Positions 11,117 through 20,009 of a stretch of DNA of 64,000 nt are shown here, piece after piece. A program made the position numbers and the translations under genes. Below the pieces are notes generated by a model. The model did not search any database. It was not told the origin of the DNA and saw only the letters and a list, made by a program, of their open reading frames with translations. Within the stretch, counting starts at the first letter, position 1, and each line of letters starts with the position of its first letter. Source of the DNA: Syntrophotaleaceae bacterium (GTDB lineage: Bacteria > Desulfobacterota > Desulfuromonadia > Desulfuromonadales > Syntrophotaleaceae); contig JAWKQB010000002.1 of assembly GCA_041390365.1 (NCBI GenBank), positions 124,001 to 188,000 of the forward strand, written 5' to 3'.

Positions 11117-12466
11117 ATGGCACAGGCAATGATCGATCAATTGGTAGCCAATGCTAAGAAGGCTGCCGACGAATTCAAGACCTTCACTCAGGAGCAGGTT
11201 GACAAGATCTGCGCGGCTATGGACAAGGCCAGCGTCGAAGCAGAGCAGAAGCTTGCCGAAATGGCCGTCGAGGAAACCGGCATCGGCCGCGCCGACCACA
11301 AAGCCATCAAGAACCATCTTGGCGCCCACATTGTCTATGAATACTTCAAGGACAAAAAATCCGTCGGCGTGATCAAGGAAGAAGAAGGTGTGAAGTACGT
11401 TGCCGAGCCTTTCGGCGTACTGGCGGCCGCCACTCCGACCACCAACCCGACTTCCACTGTCATGTTCAAGTCTTTGATCGCCATGAAGACCCGCAACGTG
11501 ATCATCTTCGCCTTCCATCCCCGCGCCCAGAAGTGCAGCCTCGAGGCAGCTCGGATCATGGCTGAAGCCGCCGTATCCGCCGGCGCTCCCAAAAACTGCA
11601 TTCAGTGGATCGATACCCCCTCCATCGAAGCGACCAACCTGTTGTTCAAACACCCGGGCGTTAACCTGATTCTGGCCACCGGCGGCAACGCCATGGTCAA
11701 GTCCGCCTACAGCTCCGGCCATCCGGCCATCGGCGTCGGCGCGGGCAACACCCCCGTTTTCGTATCCAAGTCCGCCAACCTCAGCGTTGCGGTCAATAAC
11801 GTCATCGCTTCCAAGACCTTCGACAACGGCACCATCTGCTCTTCCGACCAGTCGATGATTTTCGACGACAAGGCCACTGCCGAGAAAGCTGTGCAGATGC
11901 TGAAGGACAGAGGCGCCTACCTGGTCAATGCCGAGGAAAAGGACAAGCTCGAGAAGGTCATGTTCGACAAGGAAAGAGGCGTTCCGGCCATGGCCATCGT
12001 CGGCAAATCTCCCCAGGCGATCGCCAAGCTCGCCGGCTTCGAAATTCCCGCTGACGCCAAACTGCTGCTGGTGCCCCTGAGCACCATCGGCCCCGAAGAC
12101 TGGTTCAGCCATGAGAAGCTCTCCCCGGTTCTGGGCTACATCGCCTACAACAGCACCGATGAAGCGATCGCGGCTGCCAAGAGCCAGCTCCTCTGGGGCG
12201 GCGCCGGCCACACCGCCGTCGTTCATGCACAGGATGAGAAGGTTCTCGACAAGTTCGCCATGGAAATTCCCGCCAACCGTCTGCTGCTGAACCAGCCCGC
12301 AGTGCACGGCTCCGTCGGTCTCATCTACAACAAGCTGCCCCCTTCACTGACCCTGGGTTGCGGCACCGACGGCGGCAACTACCTTGGCAACAACATCAAC
12401 TACAGCGATCTTCTGAGCATCAAGACCGTTGCGGCCCGTATCGTCGACTACGAGCGCGACGAATAA
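11117..12466 (+). CDS. acetaldehyde dehydrogenase (acetylating), AdhE N-domain/EutE-like
   Basis: 449 residues of the aldehyde dehydrogenase superfamily. Sequence and length match the stand-alone CoA-acylating branch, like the N-terminal half of AdhE: PTTNPTSTVMFKSLIAMKTRN, a Rossmann segment with LATGGNAMVKSAYSSGHPAIGVGAGNTP, and catalytic Cys241 in GTICSSDQS. Expected reaction: acetaldehyde + CoA + NAD+ = acetyl-CoA + NADH, in the cytoplasm. It could serve ethanol oxidation or ethanol formation and links to the acetyl-CoA pool fed by PFOR. No alcohol dehydrogenase or microcompartment shell gene is adjacent, and no encapsulation peptide is evident. Monocistronic: strong AGGAGG start and double terminator. 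Confidence 0.93.
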   Translation: MAQAMIDQLVANAKKAADEFKTFTQEQVDKICAAMDKASVEAEQKLAEMAVEETGIGRADHKAIKNHLGAHIVYEYFKDKKSVGVIKEEEGVKYVAEPFGVLAAATPTTNPTSTVMFKSLIAMKTRNVIIFAFHPRAQKCSLEAARIMAEAAVSAGAPKNCIQWIDTPSIEATNLLFKHPGVNLILATGGNAMVKSAYSSGHPAIGVGAGNTPVFVSKSANLSVAVNNVIASKTFDNGTICSSDQSMIFDDKATAEKAVQMLKDRGAYLVNAEEKDKLEKVMFDKERGVPAMAIVGKSPQAIAKLAGFEIPADAKLLLVPLSTIGPEDWFSHEKLSPVLGYIAYNSTDEAIAAAKSQLLWGGAGHTAVVHAQDEKVLDKFAMEIPANRLLLNQPAVHGSVGLIYNKLPPSLTLGCGTDGGNYLGNNINYSDLLSIKTVAARIVDYERDE

Positions 12467-12486
12467 AAATCCGCTTGATTTCCATC

Positions 12487-12525
12487 GTCGACGGACCGCC
12501 GAAAGGCGGTCCGTCGACATCTTTT
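12487..12525 (+). terminator. terminator 1 after the aldehyde dehydrogenase gene
   Basis: A perfect 14-bp stem GTCGACGGACCGCC (12487-12500)/GGCGGTCCGTCGAC (12505-12518) with a GAAA tetraloop, followed by ATCTTTT. Confidence 0.85.
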
Positions 12526-12526
12526 G

Positions 12527-12557
12527 GTGGGACCTTGCCAAAGGTTCCACTCTTTTT
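12527..12557 (+). terminator. terminator 2 after the aldehyde dehydrogenase gene
   Basis: GTGGGACCTT (12527-12536) pairs with AAGGTTCCAC (12541-12550) around GCCA with one G-T pair. TCTTTTT follows. It stands directly behind the first terminator. Confidence 0.8.
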
Positions 12558-12624
12558 AATCGTTTGAATTCTGGGGCGGAAAGAGTCGCGCCGGAGCCAT
12601 GCTTTTATCGGGTACCGGAAGGTG

Positions 12625-13032
12625 ATGCAGAAGGCTACGGAAAAGCAGGCTGAAACAAGCAGGGTCAGACGGTCGACATGGTCCAGGATGCTGGACATTA
12701 TTTTCCGCACCTGTCATATCGGGGTTGCCGGGATTCTGCTGGGAGGAGCTGTTTTTCAGGCCTCTATGCCTCACCTGCACCACTATGCTTGGCTTGTCGT
12801 GGCTTCGGGTCTGGCATTGATCGGCACAGAACTTCACCACAGTCTCTACTGGCCCCATGAGGGGCGCGGGCTGCTGGCCATGGCCCACATGCTGCCGGTC
12901 GCACTCGTTCACTTCTGGCCCGACTACTGCGTCGAACTCCTTTGGTTTTCCATCGTTGCCGGAACCGTCGGCAGTCATATGCCCCGCAGGTTACGTCACT
13001 GGTCGCTGATCTATGGCAAATTAAAATCCTGA
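12625..13032 (+). CDS. small integral membrane protein of unknown function
   Basis: About 135 residues, not assigned to a named family. After a basic N-terminus (RVRRSTWSRM) there are about four hydrophobic segments: IIFRTCHIGVAGILLGGAVF, YAWLVVASGLALIGTEL, LLAMAHMLPVALVHFW and ELLWFSIVAGTVGSHM. Several His residues lie at segment edges (HIGV, HLHHYAW, ELHHSLYWPHEG, HFWPDY), an arrangement that could hold metal or haem; that is speculation. GTG at 12622 is an alternative start; GGAAGG lies just before both. It stands alone between a double terminator and convergent two-component genes. Confidence 0.7.
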   Translation: MQKATEKQAETSRVRRSTWSRMLDIIFRTCHIGVAGILLGGAVFQASMPHLHHYAWLVVASGLALIGTELHHSLYWPHEGRGLLAMAHMLPVALVHFWPDYCVELLWFSIVAGTVGSHMPRRLRHWSLIYGKLKS

Positions 13033-13152
13033 CGAGATTTGCCGGGTTTTCAGTCCTTCCCTGGTTTCTGTTTCTCCCTTCATCAGTTCTCCCTGTTATG
13101 GCGCCGGCAATGGTGCTGCCACCGGCTGGTTTCGCTCCAACTTGTCAAGCCC

Positions 13153-13866
13153 CTATGCCGAAGATACGTATCGGTAGCCGACGCCATGGACAGTCACGAT
13201 AACGCTGGGAACGGCCGGATTAGGTTCGATTTTCTTGCGCAGATGGGCGACATGCTGGTCGAGGGTTCTTGTGGTTCCCTGGTAATGGATTCCCCATGCC
13301 TGGTTGAGGAGAATATCCCGGCTCAGAACCTCGTCGGGATGCTCGAAAAAAATTTCGAGGAGCGCCATTTCCCTGGCAGTCAGTTTGTAGGATTGCCCGC
13401 AATGCTGGCAGGAGTAACGTTTCCGGTCGACGACGGCCTGACCGATATGCAGCACGTCAGGCAGAACCGACGAATCTGGATTTTGAAATCTCGAGGTTCC
13501 GGAACGGCGCAATACGGCGTGAATTCGGGCTCGTAGTTCGTGAACCCCGAAAGGTTTGACGACATAGTCGTCGGCTCCAAGTTCCAGCCCCACGACTTTG
13601 TCAATTTCCTCACCTTTCGCGGTCAACATGATGATGGCCAGGGCACAGCCTCTGCGCCGGACCTCCCGACAGACATCAAAACCGCTCTTCCCGGGCATCA
13701 TCACGTCGAGTAGCAGAAGATCAAAGGTCTGCTCATCGAGCAGTTGCAAGGTTCTGTTCCCGTTTTCAGCAGTCGTCACCTGGTATCCCTCATTGTTCAG
13801 CAGGTCCACCAGTCCCTGGAGAATATGGGGATCGTCTTCGGCCACCAGGATACGTAAAGGCGTCAT
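13153..13866 (-). CDS. OmpR-family response regulator
   Basis: 237 residues from the ATG at 13866, which has GAGAGG at good spacing; the frame is open further upstream to 13899. The receiver domain has acidic pocket EDD (10-12), phosphoacceptor Asp54 in LLDVMMPG, the conserved Thr in MLTAKG and Lys in VVKPFG. The C-terminal winged-helix domain has LTAREMALLEIFFEHPDEVLSR and a GVGYRYV ending. Between them is a CQHCG pair, unusual in this linker, where it may be only structural. It lies 29 bp downstream of the histidine kinase gene and forms a pair with it. Confidence 0.95.
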   Translation of the reverse strand: MTPLRILVAEDDPHILQGLVDLLNNEGYQVTTAENGNRTLQLLDEQTFDLLLLDVMMPGKSGFDVCREVRRRGCALAIIMLTAKGEEIDKVVGLELGADDYVVKPFGVHELRARIHAVLRRSGTSRFQNPDSSVLPDVLHIGQAVVDRKRYSCQHCGQSYKLTAREMALLEIFFEHPDEVLSRDILLNQAWGIHYQGTTRTLDQHVAHLRKKIEPNPAVPSVIVTVHGVGYRYVSSA

Positions 13867-13895
13867 TTTTTCCTCTCTGAAAAACAGGATTGGCA

Positions 13896-15563
13896 TCAAA
13901 CGATTTGAACGATCCCCTCATCGGGATCAAGGGGCAGGAAAATTTCAAAAGAAGAACCGCCGTTCCTGCGCGGACGAAAACGCAGGTCACCCCCCATGCC
14001 CGTCAACAGACGGCGACTGATGCTTAGGCCAAGTCCGCTGCCGGAACAGGCTGCTGTCAGAGAATCGTCAATCCGATGAAAAGGGGTGAAGATGGCTTCC
14101 CTGTGTCCGGGCGGTATGCCCGGGCCCCGATCTTTGACGGCTATTCGGCAATGATTGTTTACCCTTTTGATTTCAACCACAAGTTCTCCTGGTGTGGCAT
14201 ATTTGGTGACATTGTCAAAAAGGTTCAGCAAGACCTGCCGGATGGCATCCGGGTCGGCCTTGACCCTTGATACCGGTTCAGTAATAAGGCACACAGGATG
14301 CAGTCCTGCCTGTTCCAGGCATATCTTCTGACTGCAAAAAATATCCTCCACCAGATCCTTCGGGCAAAAAATTTCCAAACGGTATTTTTTCCGCTCCTGA
14401 TCCAGGCGACCCAAATCGAGGACATTGTTGACCAGGCGGGTCAGGCGCTGGCTTTCGCCGACAATGACCTGCAGATAATGCTGCTGCCTGTCTGGCTGGC
14501 TGATGTTCCCTTCAAGAAGAAGCTCGGCATAAAGACGAATAGTGGTCAGAGGTGTCTTTAATTCATGAGAGACATTGGCCACGAAGGATGTTTTGCGCCG
14601 GGCATCGAGCATATGACGCCAAGCCTGCCAGAGCAGGAGGGAACCGCCAAAAAGGATGGAGGCGACAAATGACCCAACCAGCAGGAAGGAGAGAAGCCGC
14701 AGCCCTGTTTTGCCCCCTCCCCCGGCCTTTTCCGGCGAAAATATGCGGAGCTGCCAATGCGGCAGCCCGGAGCCAACAGGAAGTGTGGCCAGGGGCAGGG
14801 TGCCGGCCTGAAGACGGCCGTTGCCGCTTTGGTGTACGATACGGCCATGATCGTCCACCAGCGTCCAGACTTCTCCCGGAACGGCCTTCGGCAGGGTGGG
14901 CAGCAGCCGCGAAAGCAGTGCCATGATTTCCACCTCAACGCCGACCCGGCGCCCCGAGCCGGCCGGCATTTCCATCCAGCCGAGAAGATACAGCCCGTCC
15001 TCCCAAAACCATGGAAGCCAGCCTGTCTGAAGCTTCTGCTCAGCTTTCGAAAGTCCTTCTGATCTGAGAGGGTAATCGGCCAACCTGCGCAGTTCCATGC
15101 GAGGAGACAAAAAAGCGGATCCGCCGCCATCCTCGACAGAACCTGCTTCCTCCGGGGGTTCCTGCCAAGGAATGCGGCCCTGAAACAGCGCATCGAAACG
15201 GGAGAGGAAGCCGGCCTCCTCACTGTTGCCGGGATGTTTCGGATCGGGCAGAATCAGACCCTCCGGTGTCCAGATAAAAACATTCCGGATCAGAGGGTTG
15301 TCGTACCTCCAGTTGATAAGGTGCTGGGCCAGATCATCCTCTGGAAGTTGCCGCAGACCGCTCAAAAGCCCCCTCCTGACTTCTTCCAGAGCCAGGTCCA
15401 GGGTTTCGGCAGTGCTTTGAGCTCGCTGCAGAGCAGCGGCGCGAGTGTCTGCTGTCAGTTGCTGCTGCTCCCTTTTCAGAAGGCGCAGGGCCATTCCTCC
15501 GACCAGCAGAGTCGGGACGAGGAGCAACAGCCAGGCGGCAATGATCAGGCGGACTCGATACAT
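13896..15563 (-). CDS. membrane sensor histidine kinase
   Basis: 555 residues. A first membrane segment (about 5-28) is followed by a periplasmic sensor region of about 250 residues and a second membrane segment around 285-305. The dimerisation domain carries phosphoacceptor His333 in NVSHELKTP. The ATPase domain shows an N-box (LLNLFDNVTKYA), G1 DRGPGIP and G2 GSGLGLSISRRLL. It should phosphorylate the adjacent OmpR-type regulator. The sensor region has no domain I recognise. Upstream on the same strand, 78 bp away, is a secreted VWA protein, so all three may be one transcript and the VWA protein may be part of the signal input; that is inference. Confidence 0.93.
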   Translation of the reverse strand: MYRVRLIIAAWLLLLVPTLLVGGMALRLLKREQQQLTADTRAAALQRAQSTAETLDLALEEVRRGLLSGLRQLPEDDLAQHLINWRYDNPLIRNVFIWTPEGLILPDPKHPGNSEEAGFLSRFDALFQGRIPWQEPPEEAGSVEDGGGSAFLSPRMELRRLADYPLRSEGLSKAEQKLQTGWLPWFWEDGLYLLGWMEMPAGSGRRVGVEVEIMALLSRLLPTLPKAVPGEVWTLVDDHGRIVHQSGNGRLQAGTLPLATLPVGSGLPHWQLRIFSPEKAGGGGKTGLRLLSFLLVGSFVASILFGGSLLLWQAWRHMLDARRKTSFVANVSHELKTPLTTIRLYAELLLEGNISQPDRQQHYLQVIVGESQRLTRLVNNVLDLGRLDQERKKYRLEIFCPKDLVEDIFCSQKICLEQAGLHPVCLITEPVSRVKADPDAIRQVLLNLFDNVTKYATPGELVVEIKRVNNHCRIAVKDRGPGIPPGHREAIFTPFHRIDDSLTAACSGSGLGLSISRRLLTGMGGDLRFRPRRNGGSSFEIFLPLDPDEGIVQIV

Positions 15564-15641
15564 GGCCCTTTCCGAATGGTTTTACTCAATGAATTGAAAG
15601 CGCGCTCTGTTGCTGGCTGTTAATCTAGCAGATTGTGGTTG

Positions 15642-16973
15642 TTATTTATAGGGTTTCTGCTGACTTCGCACTTTGTAGCTTTCTGAACGGATCTCCTTTT
15701 TCCGAACCTGATCAAGGGCATCGGTCTCGAATTCGCCAGCCTCCTGTTCCAGTTGACCCGCCTCGTCGGCAAGATCGGCAAAGCCCAGTTCGGCATTCTC
15801 AGTCTGCAGTGCTTTTCCGCTCTCACGCAGTATGCTGGCTGCCTGGTCCTTCTGGCCTTCATTGTAAAGCGTGAGGGCCTTGTCGCGGACAAGGGCCATT
15901 TCGTTCTCCACCACCGCTTCCTGTACCTCCCTGCTGACCGCCTGGCGCACCTTTTCCCTCTCGCTGCTGAAGACGGCCTGGGCCAGTGCCGCGGATCGTT
16001 CCGTAGAGGATGTCAGGGCATTTTCGTAACGGCAGCTCACTTCTCCCAACTCGATAGTCTTGCCGTCCTGACCTGAAGGGATTTGCACCTCGACCAGGGC
16101 GTACTTTTCCTGCCCACCATAGAGTTGATTCATGCGGATTTCCACCTGTCGGTCCTGAATCCGGCCATCACGCCCGATAATGCGCAGGGGCCGAACATTT
16201 TCCGCGCATTTTATCTCGATAGTGACCCGGCGGGCGACAACACTCAGAACGTCACCCAGTTCGGCCGCAAAAATACGGGGAAGGTCAAGGCTGGATTCGA
16301 CAAAATAAGTATTGCCGTCGCTCCGCTCGGCGAGGCGGGTCATCAGATCTTCGTTGAAATCGTTGCCAACCCCGATGGTTGTGACTGAAATATTCTCCTT
16401 GAGCAGAGCCGCACCAAGACGGGCCAGATCGTCGGGGCGACTCGGCCCCACGTTGGCCAGGCCGTCGGACAGCAGGATCACCCGGTGGACAAAGGGGAAT
16501 TCTCCGTTTTTACGGACCTCGGCAGCTCCCTGGCTGACGGCTCCGAACAGAGCCGTGTTCCCGCCGGGCAGGATTCCCCGGATGCGCGCCTCGATTGCTT
16601 CGGAATGATTGGCCGGTGCCGAAGGAACCAGGGTTTCGACTTCATGGTCATAGGTGACGAGTGAAAACAGGTCCCGGCGATCCAGGCGATGGAGTGCCTC
16701 AATCGCCGCCTCACGGGCTTTTTCGATTTTGGTGCCGGCCATGGATCCCGAACGGTCCAGAACCAGAGCCAGGTTGACTGGAGGTCGATGCCCGGTGCGA
16801 GGGGTTTGCGGAGCTGTCAAGGCGATTTTGATGACTGCCCGTTGGGATGACCCGGCCAGCAGAACAGGTCGGTCCAGCCGGGCTTCACATTGAACCAAAG
16901 GGGCCTGAGCGGCGAAAGTGGCGGATGCAAACAATAGTAAAATGGCGACAAAGGGGAGAAGTATTCTGTTCAT
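15642..16973 (-). CDS. secreted von Willebrand factor A domain protein
   Basis: 443 residues. An N-terminal signal peptide probably ends near ATFA (about residue 21). The VWA domain (about 66-235) has the MIDAS start DRSGSM (Asp73, Ser75, Ser77), a Thr in GGNTALF and the Asp in LLSDGLANVGPS, so metal-dependent adhesion is likely intact. After a beta-rich middle (about 240-330), the C-terminal 100 residues are Glu/Ala/Arg-rich and predicted helical, possibly coiled coil. An AGGAG ribosome site precedes the ATG. Such proteins often act in periplasmic complexes or surface binding; no specific function can be given. Confidence 0.88.
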   Translation of the reverse strand: MNRILLPFVAILLLFASATFAAQAPLVQCEARLDRPVLLAGSSQRAVIKIALTAPQTPRTGHRPPVNLALVLDRSGSMAGTKIEKAREAAIEALHRLDRRDLFSLVTYDHEVETLVPSAPANHSEAIEARIRGILPGGNTALFGAVSQGAAEVRKNGEFPFVHRVILLSDGLANVGPSRPDDLARLGAALLKENISVTTIGVGNDFNEDLMTRLAERSDGNTYFVESSLDLPRIFAAELGDVLSVVARRVTIEIKCAENVRPLRIIGRDGRIQDRQVEIRMNQLYGGQEKYALVEVQIPSGQDGKTIELGEVSCRYENALTSSTERSAALAQAVFSSEREKVRQAVSREVQEAVVENEMALVRDKALTLYNEGQKDQAASILRESGKALQTENAELGFADLADEAGQLEQEAGEFETDALDQVRKKEIRSESYKVRSQQKPYK

Positions 16974-17207
16974 GTTCGACTCCTGTTTGAATTGGGAAAA
17001 GAACCTCGTATTCCTCTTCTGCCGCGATTAAACCACCTTGTTCGCTTCAGGGTGTCACAAGCAGGTAAAATGATTGTAAAAAAAATGTCTGTGATTCCAC
17101 CCCGCCGCAAAATGCTGACGCCGGGGTTCTGTCATGCTATCCTGTCCGCTGACTGGAGTCACACCGGCAGACGCATGGGTCTGCGCACGGGAATTCGATC
17201 CATAAAA

Positions 17208-17696
17208 ATGAGCCGATCGAAACACAGACCTGAACGAATTATCATCGTCGCCATGACCGCAAAGAGGGTCATCGGGCACAAGGGCGCCATTCCCTGGCAT
17301 ATTCCGGATGAGCTGCGGCTGTTCAGGGAGCTGACCGAAGGCCAGTCAGTCATCATGGGCCGGCGGACATTTGAATCGATTGGTCAACCCCTTCCCAACC
17401 GGCACAACATCGTTGTCAGCAGCCGCTTGTGCTCCCTCCCCGGCGTCGATGTCTGCCGTAATCTTGAAACGGCTTTGCAGCAAGGGGACCATTACGAAAA
17501 AAAAATATTCCTTATCGGCGGAGTCGAAATCTACCGGGCTGCATTGCCCCTGGCGGATTTCCTCTACATCTCATGGATCGATGGGGATTTCGAAGGAGAT
17601 ACCTGGTTTCCCGATTTTTCCTTTGATCAGTGGGAAATGATCGCCCAAAGGGATTTGATTTCATTTCGCCACGAAGTCTATCGACGCCGCCAGTGA
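17208..17696 (+). CDS. folA: dihydrofolate reductase
   Basis: 162 residues from the ATG at 17208, close to the 159 residues of the E. coli enzyme. The frame is open upstream to 16992, but the extra 72 residues match nothing in the family. Motifs: VAMTAKRVIG near the start, WHIPDELRLFRELTEG with the substrate Asp (PDE), VIMGRRTFESIG, and the NADPH-binding IGGVEIYR followed by the usual FPDF ending. It reduces dihydrofolate to tetrahydrofolate with NADPH. No thyA is adjacent, so whether it serves thymidylate synthesis cannot be told here. Confidence 0.93.
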   Translation: MSRSKHRPERIIIVAMTAKRVIGHKGAIPWHIPDELRLFRELTEGQSVIMGRRTFESIGQPLPNRHNIVVSSRLCSLPGVDVCRNLETALQQGDHYEKKIFLIGGVEIYRAALPLADFLYISWIDGDFEGDTWFPDFSFDQWEMIAQRDLISFRHEVYRRRQ

Positions 17697-17864
17697 GTTG
17701 TTAACAAACCCCATAAAACAGTTTTCTTCGCTGACGGTGGAGCGGCAACAAATGTTTCATCACGGTCGATACCTGCAAAGGCGACAGGGATTGATCCTTG
17801 CATAGACAGTTTCCGAATTTCTTTTGCAACAGTTCTTGGCTGAAGATTCCCGGAGCAACAGGTC

Positions 17865-18911
17865 ATGGAGAATACGTCAATGGGATCGTCACGCATCCTG
17901 ATGTCGCTGGCAGCGCTGGTCCTGGTGGCAGCCGGTTTAAACGCGGCCAAAGTCATTCTGGTGCCGGTCCTGCTGGCCGGTTTCATCGCCATCATCAGCG
18001 CTCCGCCGATGTTCTGGTTGCAGCGCAAGGGGTTTCCGACCTGGCTCGCCCTGCTGATCGTCATCCTGGGGGTTTTTCTGCTGGGGATGGTGGTGGCCAC
18101 CCTGATCGGAACTTCGGTAGGTGATTTCACGCGAAACCTGCCCAATTACGAAACCAGGGTTCGCGAGCAGACGGGAGATGCCGTGATACTGCTGCAGAGG
18201 ATGGGGATCCGGGTTTCCTCTGCGGAACTGATCAGGTTTTTTGACCCCGGAGCGGCCATGAAACTGATCGGCATGCTGCTCAACGCTTTGGGCAACATGG
18301 TGACCAACGGCCTGCTGGTTCTGCTGACGGTTATCTTCATGCTCCTCGAAGCCAGCAGTTTCCCGGCCAAGCTCCGTCTCATCCTTGGGGGTGAAAACTC
18401 TTTGGAGAAGTTCGAGTATTTCCTCCATAATGTTCAGCATTATGTCGCGATCAAGACCATCATAAGCCTGATCACCGGAGTGCTGGTGGCGGTTCTGCTG
18501 ATCGCTCTCCGCATCGATTATCCGTTTCTCTGGGGACTGCTGGCCTTCCTGCTGAACTATGTGCCCAACATCGGTTCGATAATCGCGGCCATTCCGGCGG
18601 TTCTGCTGGCCCTGATCCAGTTCGGTTTGTTCAAGGCGGTGATGGTCGCGATCGGATTCCTGACGGTCAACCTGCTTCTGGGAGGACTGATCGAACCCCG
18701 CTTTATGGGACGGGAGTTGGGGCTTTCGACCCTTGTGGTCTTTCTCTCCCTGCTGCTATGGGGCTGGCTTCTGGGTCCGGTCGGCATGCTGTTGTCGGTA
18801 CCACTGACCATGACCGCCAAGATTGCCCTTGACAGCCATGAGGACACCCGCTGGATTGGGGTTTTGATGGGGCCGGAAAAACCGCTGTCCACAAAAAGAA
18901 CGGCGGAATAA
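17865..18911 (+). CDS. AI-2E/PerM family membrane permease
   Basis: 348 residues with about seven to eight membrane segments: an N-terminal pair, a third at LALLIVILGVFLLGMVVATL, a soluble portion of about 70 residues, then a C-terminal bundle. The family-typical YPFLWGLLAFLLNYVPNIGSIIAAIP and the GPVGMLLSVPLTMTAK ending are clear. Members export autoinducer-2 (TqsA) or act in ion exchange; the substrate here cannot be told from sequence. The start MENTSMGSS lacks a strong ribosome site, and MGSS five codons later is an alternative. It ends 11 bp before a convergent small gene. Confidence 0.9.
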   Translation: MENTSMGSSRILMSLAALVLVAAGLNAAKVILVPVLLAGFIAIISAPPMFWLQRKGFPTWLALLIVILGVFLLGMVVATLIGTSVGDFTRNLPNYETRVREQTGDAVILLQRMGIRVSSAELIRFFDPGAAMKLIGMLLNALGNMVTNGLLVLLTVIFMLLEASSFPAKLRLILGGENSLEKFEYFLHNVQHYVAIKTIISLITGVLVAVLLIALRIDYPFLWGLLAFLLNYVPNIGSIIAAIPAVLLALIQFGLFKAVMVAIGFLTVNLLLGGLIEPRFMGRELGLSTLVVFLSLLLWGWLLGPVGMLLSVPLTMTAKIALDSHEDTRWIGVLMGPEKPLSTKRTAE

Positions 18912-18922
18912 ATCCCGGGTTT

Positions 18923-19192
18923 TCACCCTTCCCAGAAGAGATAATGGGGATTTCCCGAAAGAAATTCAAGGCATTCCTCAAGGGTGCCGACAAAATCGAT
19001 GTGTTCCCATTTTTCCCGGTTGTGGAAATACTCCATTCGCCAGTATCCCTCCTTCTCTGTCTGGAACAGGCGGGCGAAGCTTTCTCCGCCTTTTGCCAGG
19101 CGGAGCTCGTTGCCCGTAATATGGATATCAAAGGCTTGCAGATGGGGATCGGATCGGGCAATCCTTTGGGCCTGGTCAAGACTCTCTTTCAT
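18923..19192 (-). CDS. conserved small protein of unknown function
   Basis: 89 residues, soluble, rich in aromatic and acidic residues (GYWRMEYFHNREKWEHIDFVGTLEECLEFL). I do not recognise the family. The pattern of beta strands followed by a C-terminal helix resembles small stand-alone proteins that occur near envelope genes in this group, but that is impression only. It is convergent with the permease gene and about 150 bp downstream of the mla operon on the same strand. Confidence 0.65.
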   Translation of the reverse strand: MKESLDQAQRIARSDPHLQAFDIHITGNELRLAKGGESFARLFQTEKEGYWRMEYFHNREKWEHIDFVGTLEECLEFLSGNPHYLFWEG

Positions 19193-19344
19193 CTTCTACC
19201 TCCGGTCGCCGGACAGTTTTTCTTGCCGCGTTCCTTACAATTTTACGCTGTTTGCAGCTGCCTGCAGGCGTTCCTGAAAAGTTATCTGCATCGGGTCGCC
19301 GTCAGACAACAGGGCGGGACTGAGATGGTGCAGGAAGAGATGGC

Positions 19345-20007
19345 TCAAGGCGCGGAATGTGTCTGATCGGGACCGGTACGGGCTCCTTTCGCAAGGGCCT
19401 CGCGCGCATCCTGCTCGAAATCGGCCAGGATGTCCTCCAAGGCGGTGTTCCATCCTTGCACCAGCGCCTTTGGAGAGCGTTCACCGACCGGGATTTTCCT
19501 GCGGTACGTTTCATTGAGAACCGTAAGGGCAATTGAACTCGTGTCGTCTATGAGTGTCAACTGCAATTCAAGAACGGCTGCGGGCGGCTGGCCGGGACGG
19601 TAATCGCCATGGAGCGCCTCGATGCGGCCGCGCAGCAGGTGCGTGGGCTGCGGTTCGGCGTCTTCGGTAACGAGGCCGAAAATTCCGGACTCCCTGAGCC
19701 ATTGAGTGGTCTCCTCGGTCACAAGATCGGATGGGGAGCCGAAAAATTCGTTATAGAAGTCGGACCGGTACTCCAGATCCCCCACCCGATAGACGAAACT
19801 GCGCGTTTTGATGCGCGCCGAATTGTTGAAGTTGCGGACCAGCAGCACCGTATTCCCAGAAGATTCACCCGGCGGGGTTTTTCTTTCTGTGGAAAGAACA
19901 AAGTTGGTCTTTTCCGGATAAGGTCTTTCCAGTTGGACGCACCCGCAGAAAATGGGCATTGTCAGGAAAAAAAGGAGGCAGAAAAGTTTTTTGGAAACAC
20001 GGGTCAT
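19345..20007 (-). CDS. ABC-type transport auxiliary lipoprotein (MlaD partner)
   Basis: About 220 residues. The signal peptide ends in a lipobox IFCGC, so it is an outer- or inner-membrane-anchored lipoprotein. The body matches the auxiliary lipoprotein family found with MCE/Mla transporters (like PqiC): YPEKTNFVL at the start, VLLVRNFNNSARIKTRSFVYR in the middle. Two ATG codons (20013 and 20007) are possible; GGAG is best spaced for the second. The first overlaps the mlaD stop by ATGA. As last gene of mlaE-mlaF-mlaD it should help phospholipid traffic across the envelope. Confidence 0.87.
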   Translation of the reverse strand: MTRVSKKLFCLLFFLTMPIFCGCVQLERPYPEKTNFVLSTERKTPPGESSGNTVLLVRNFNNSARIKTRSFVYRVGDLEYRSDFYNEFFGSPSDLVTEETTQWLRESGIFGLVTEDAEPQPTHLLRGRIEALHGDYRPGQPPAAVLELQLTLIDDTSSIALTVLNETYRRKIPVGERSPKALVQGWNTALEDILADFEQDAREALAKGARTGPDQTHSAP

Positions 20008-20009
20008 GG

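Noticed and set aside
11090..12307. Minus-strand open frame of 405 codons opposite the aldehyde dehydrogenase
   Set aside because: Antisense shadow of a clearly real gene; no family features.
16992..17207. 72-residue N-terminal extension of dihydrofolate reductase
   Set aside because: Matches nothing in the family. The ATG at 17208 gives the normal length.
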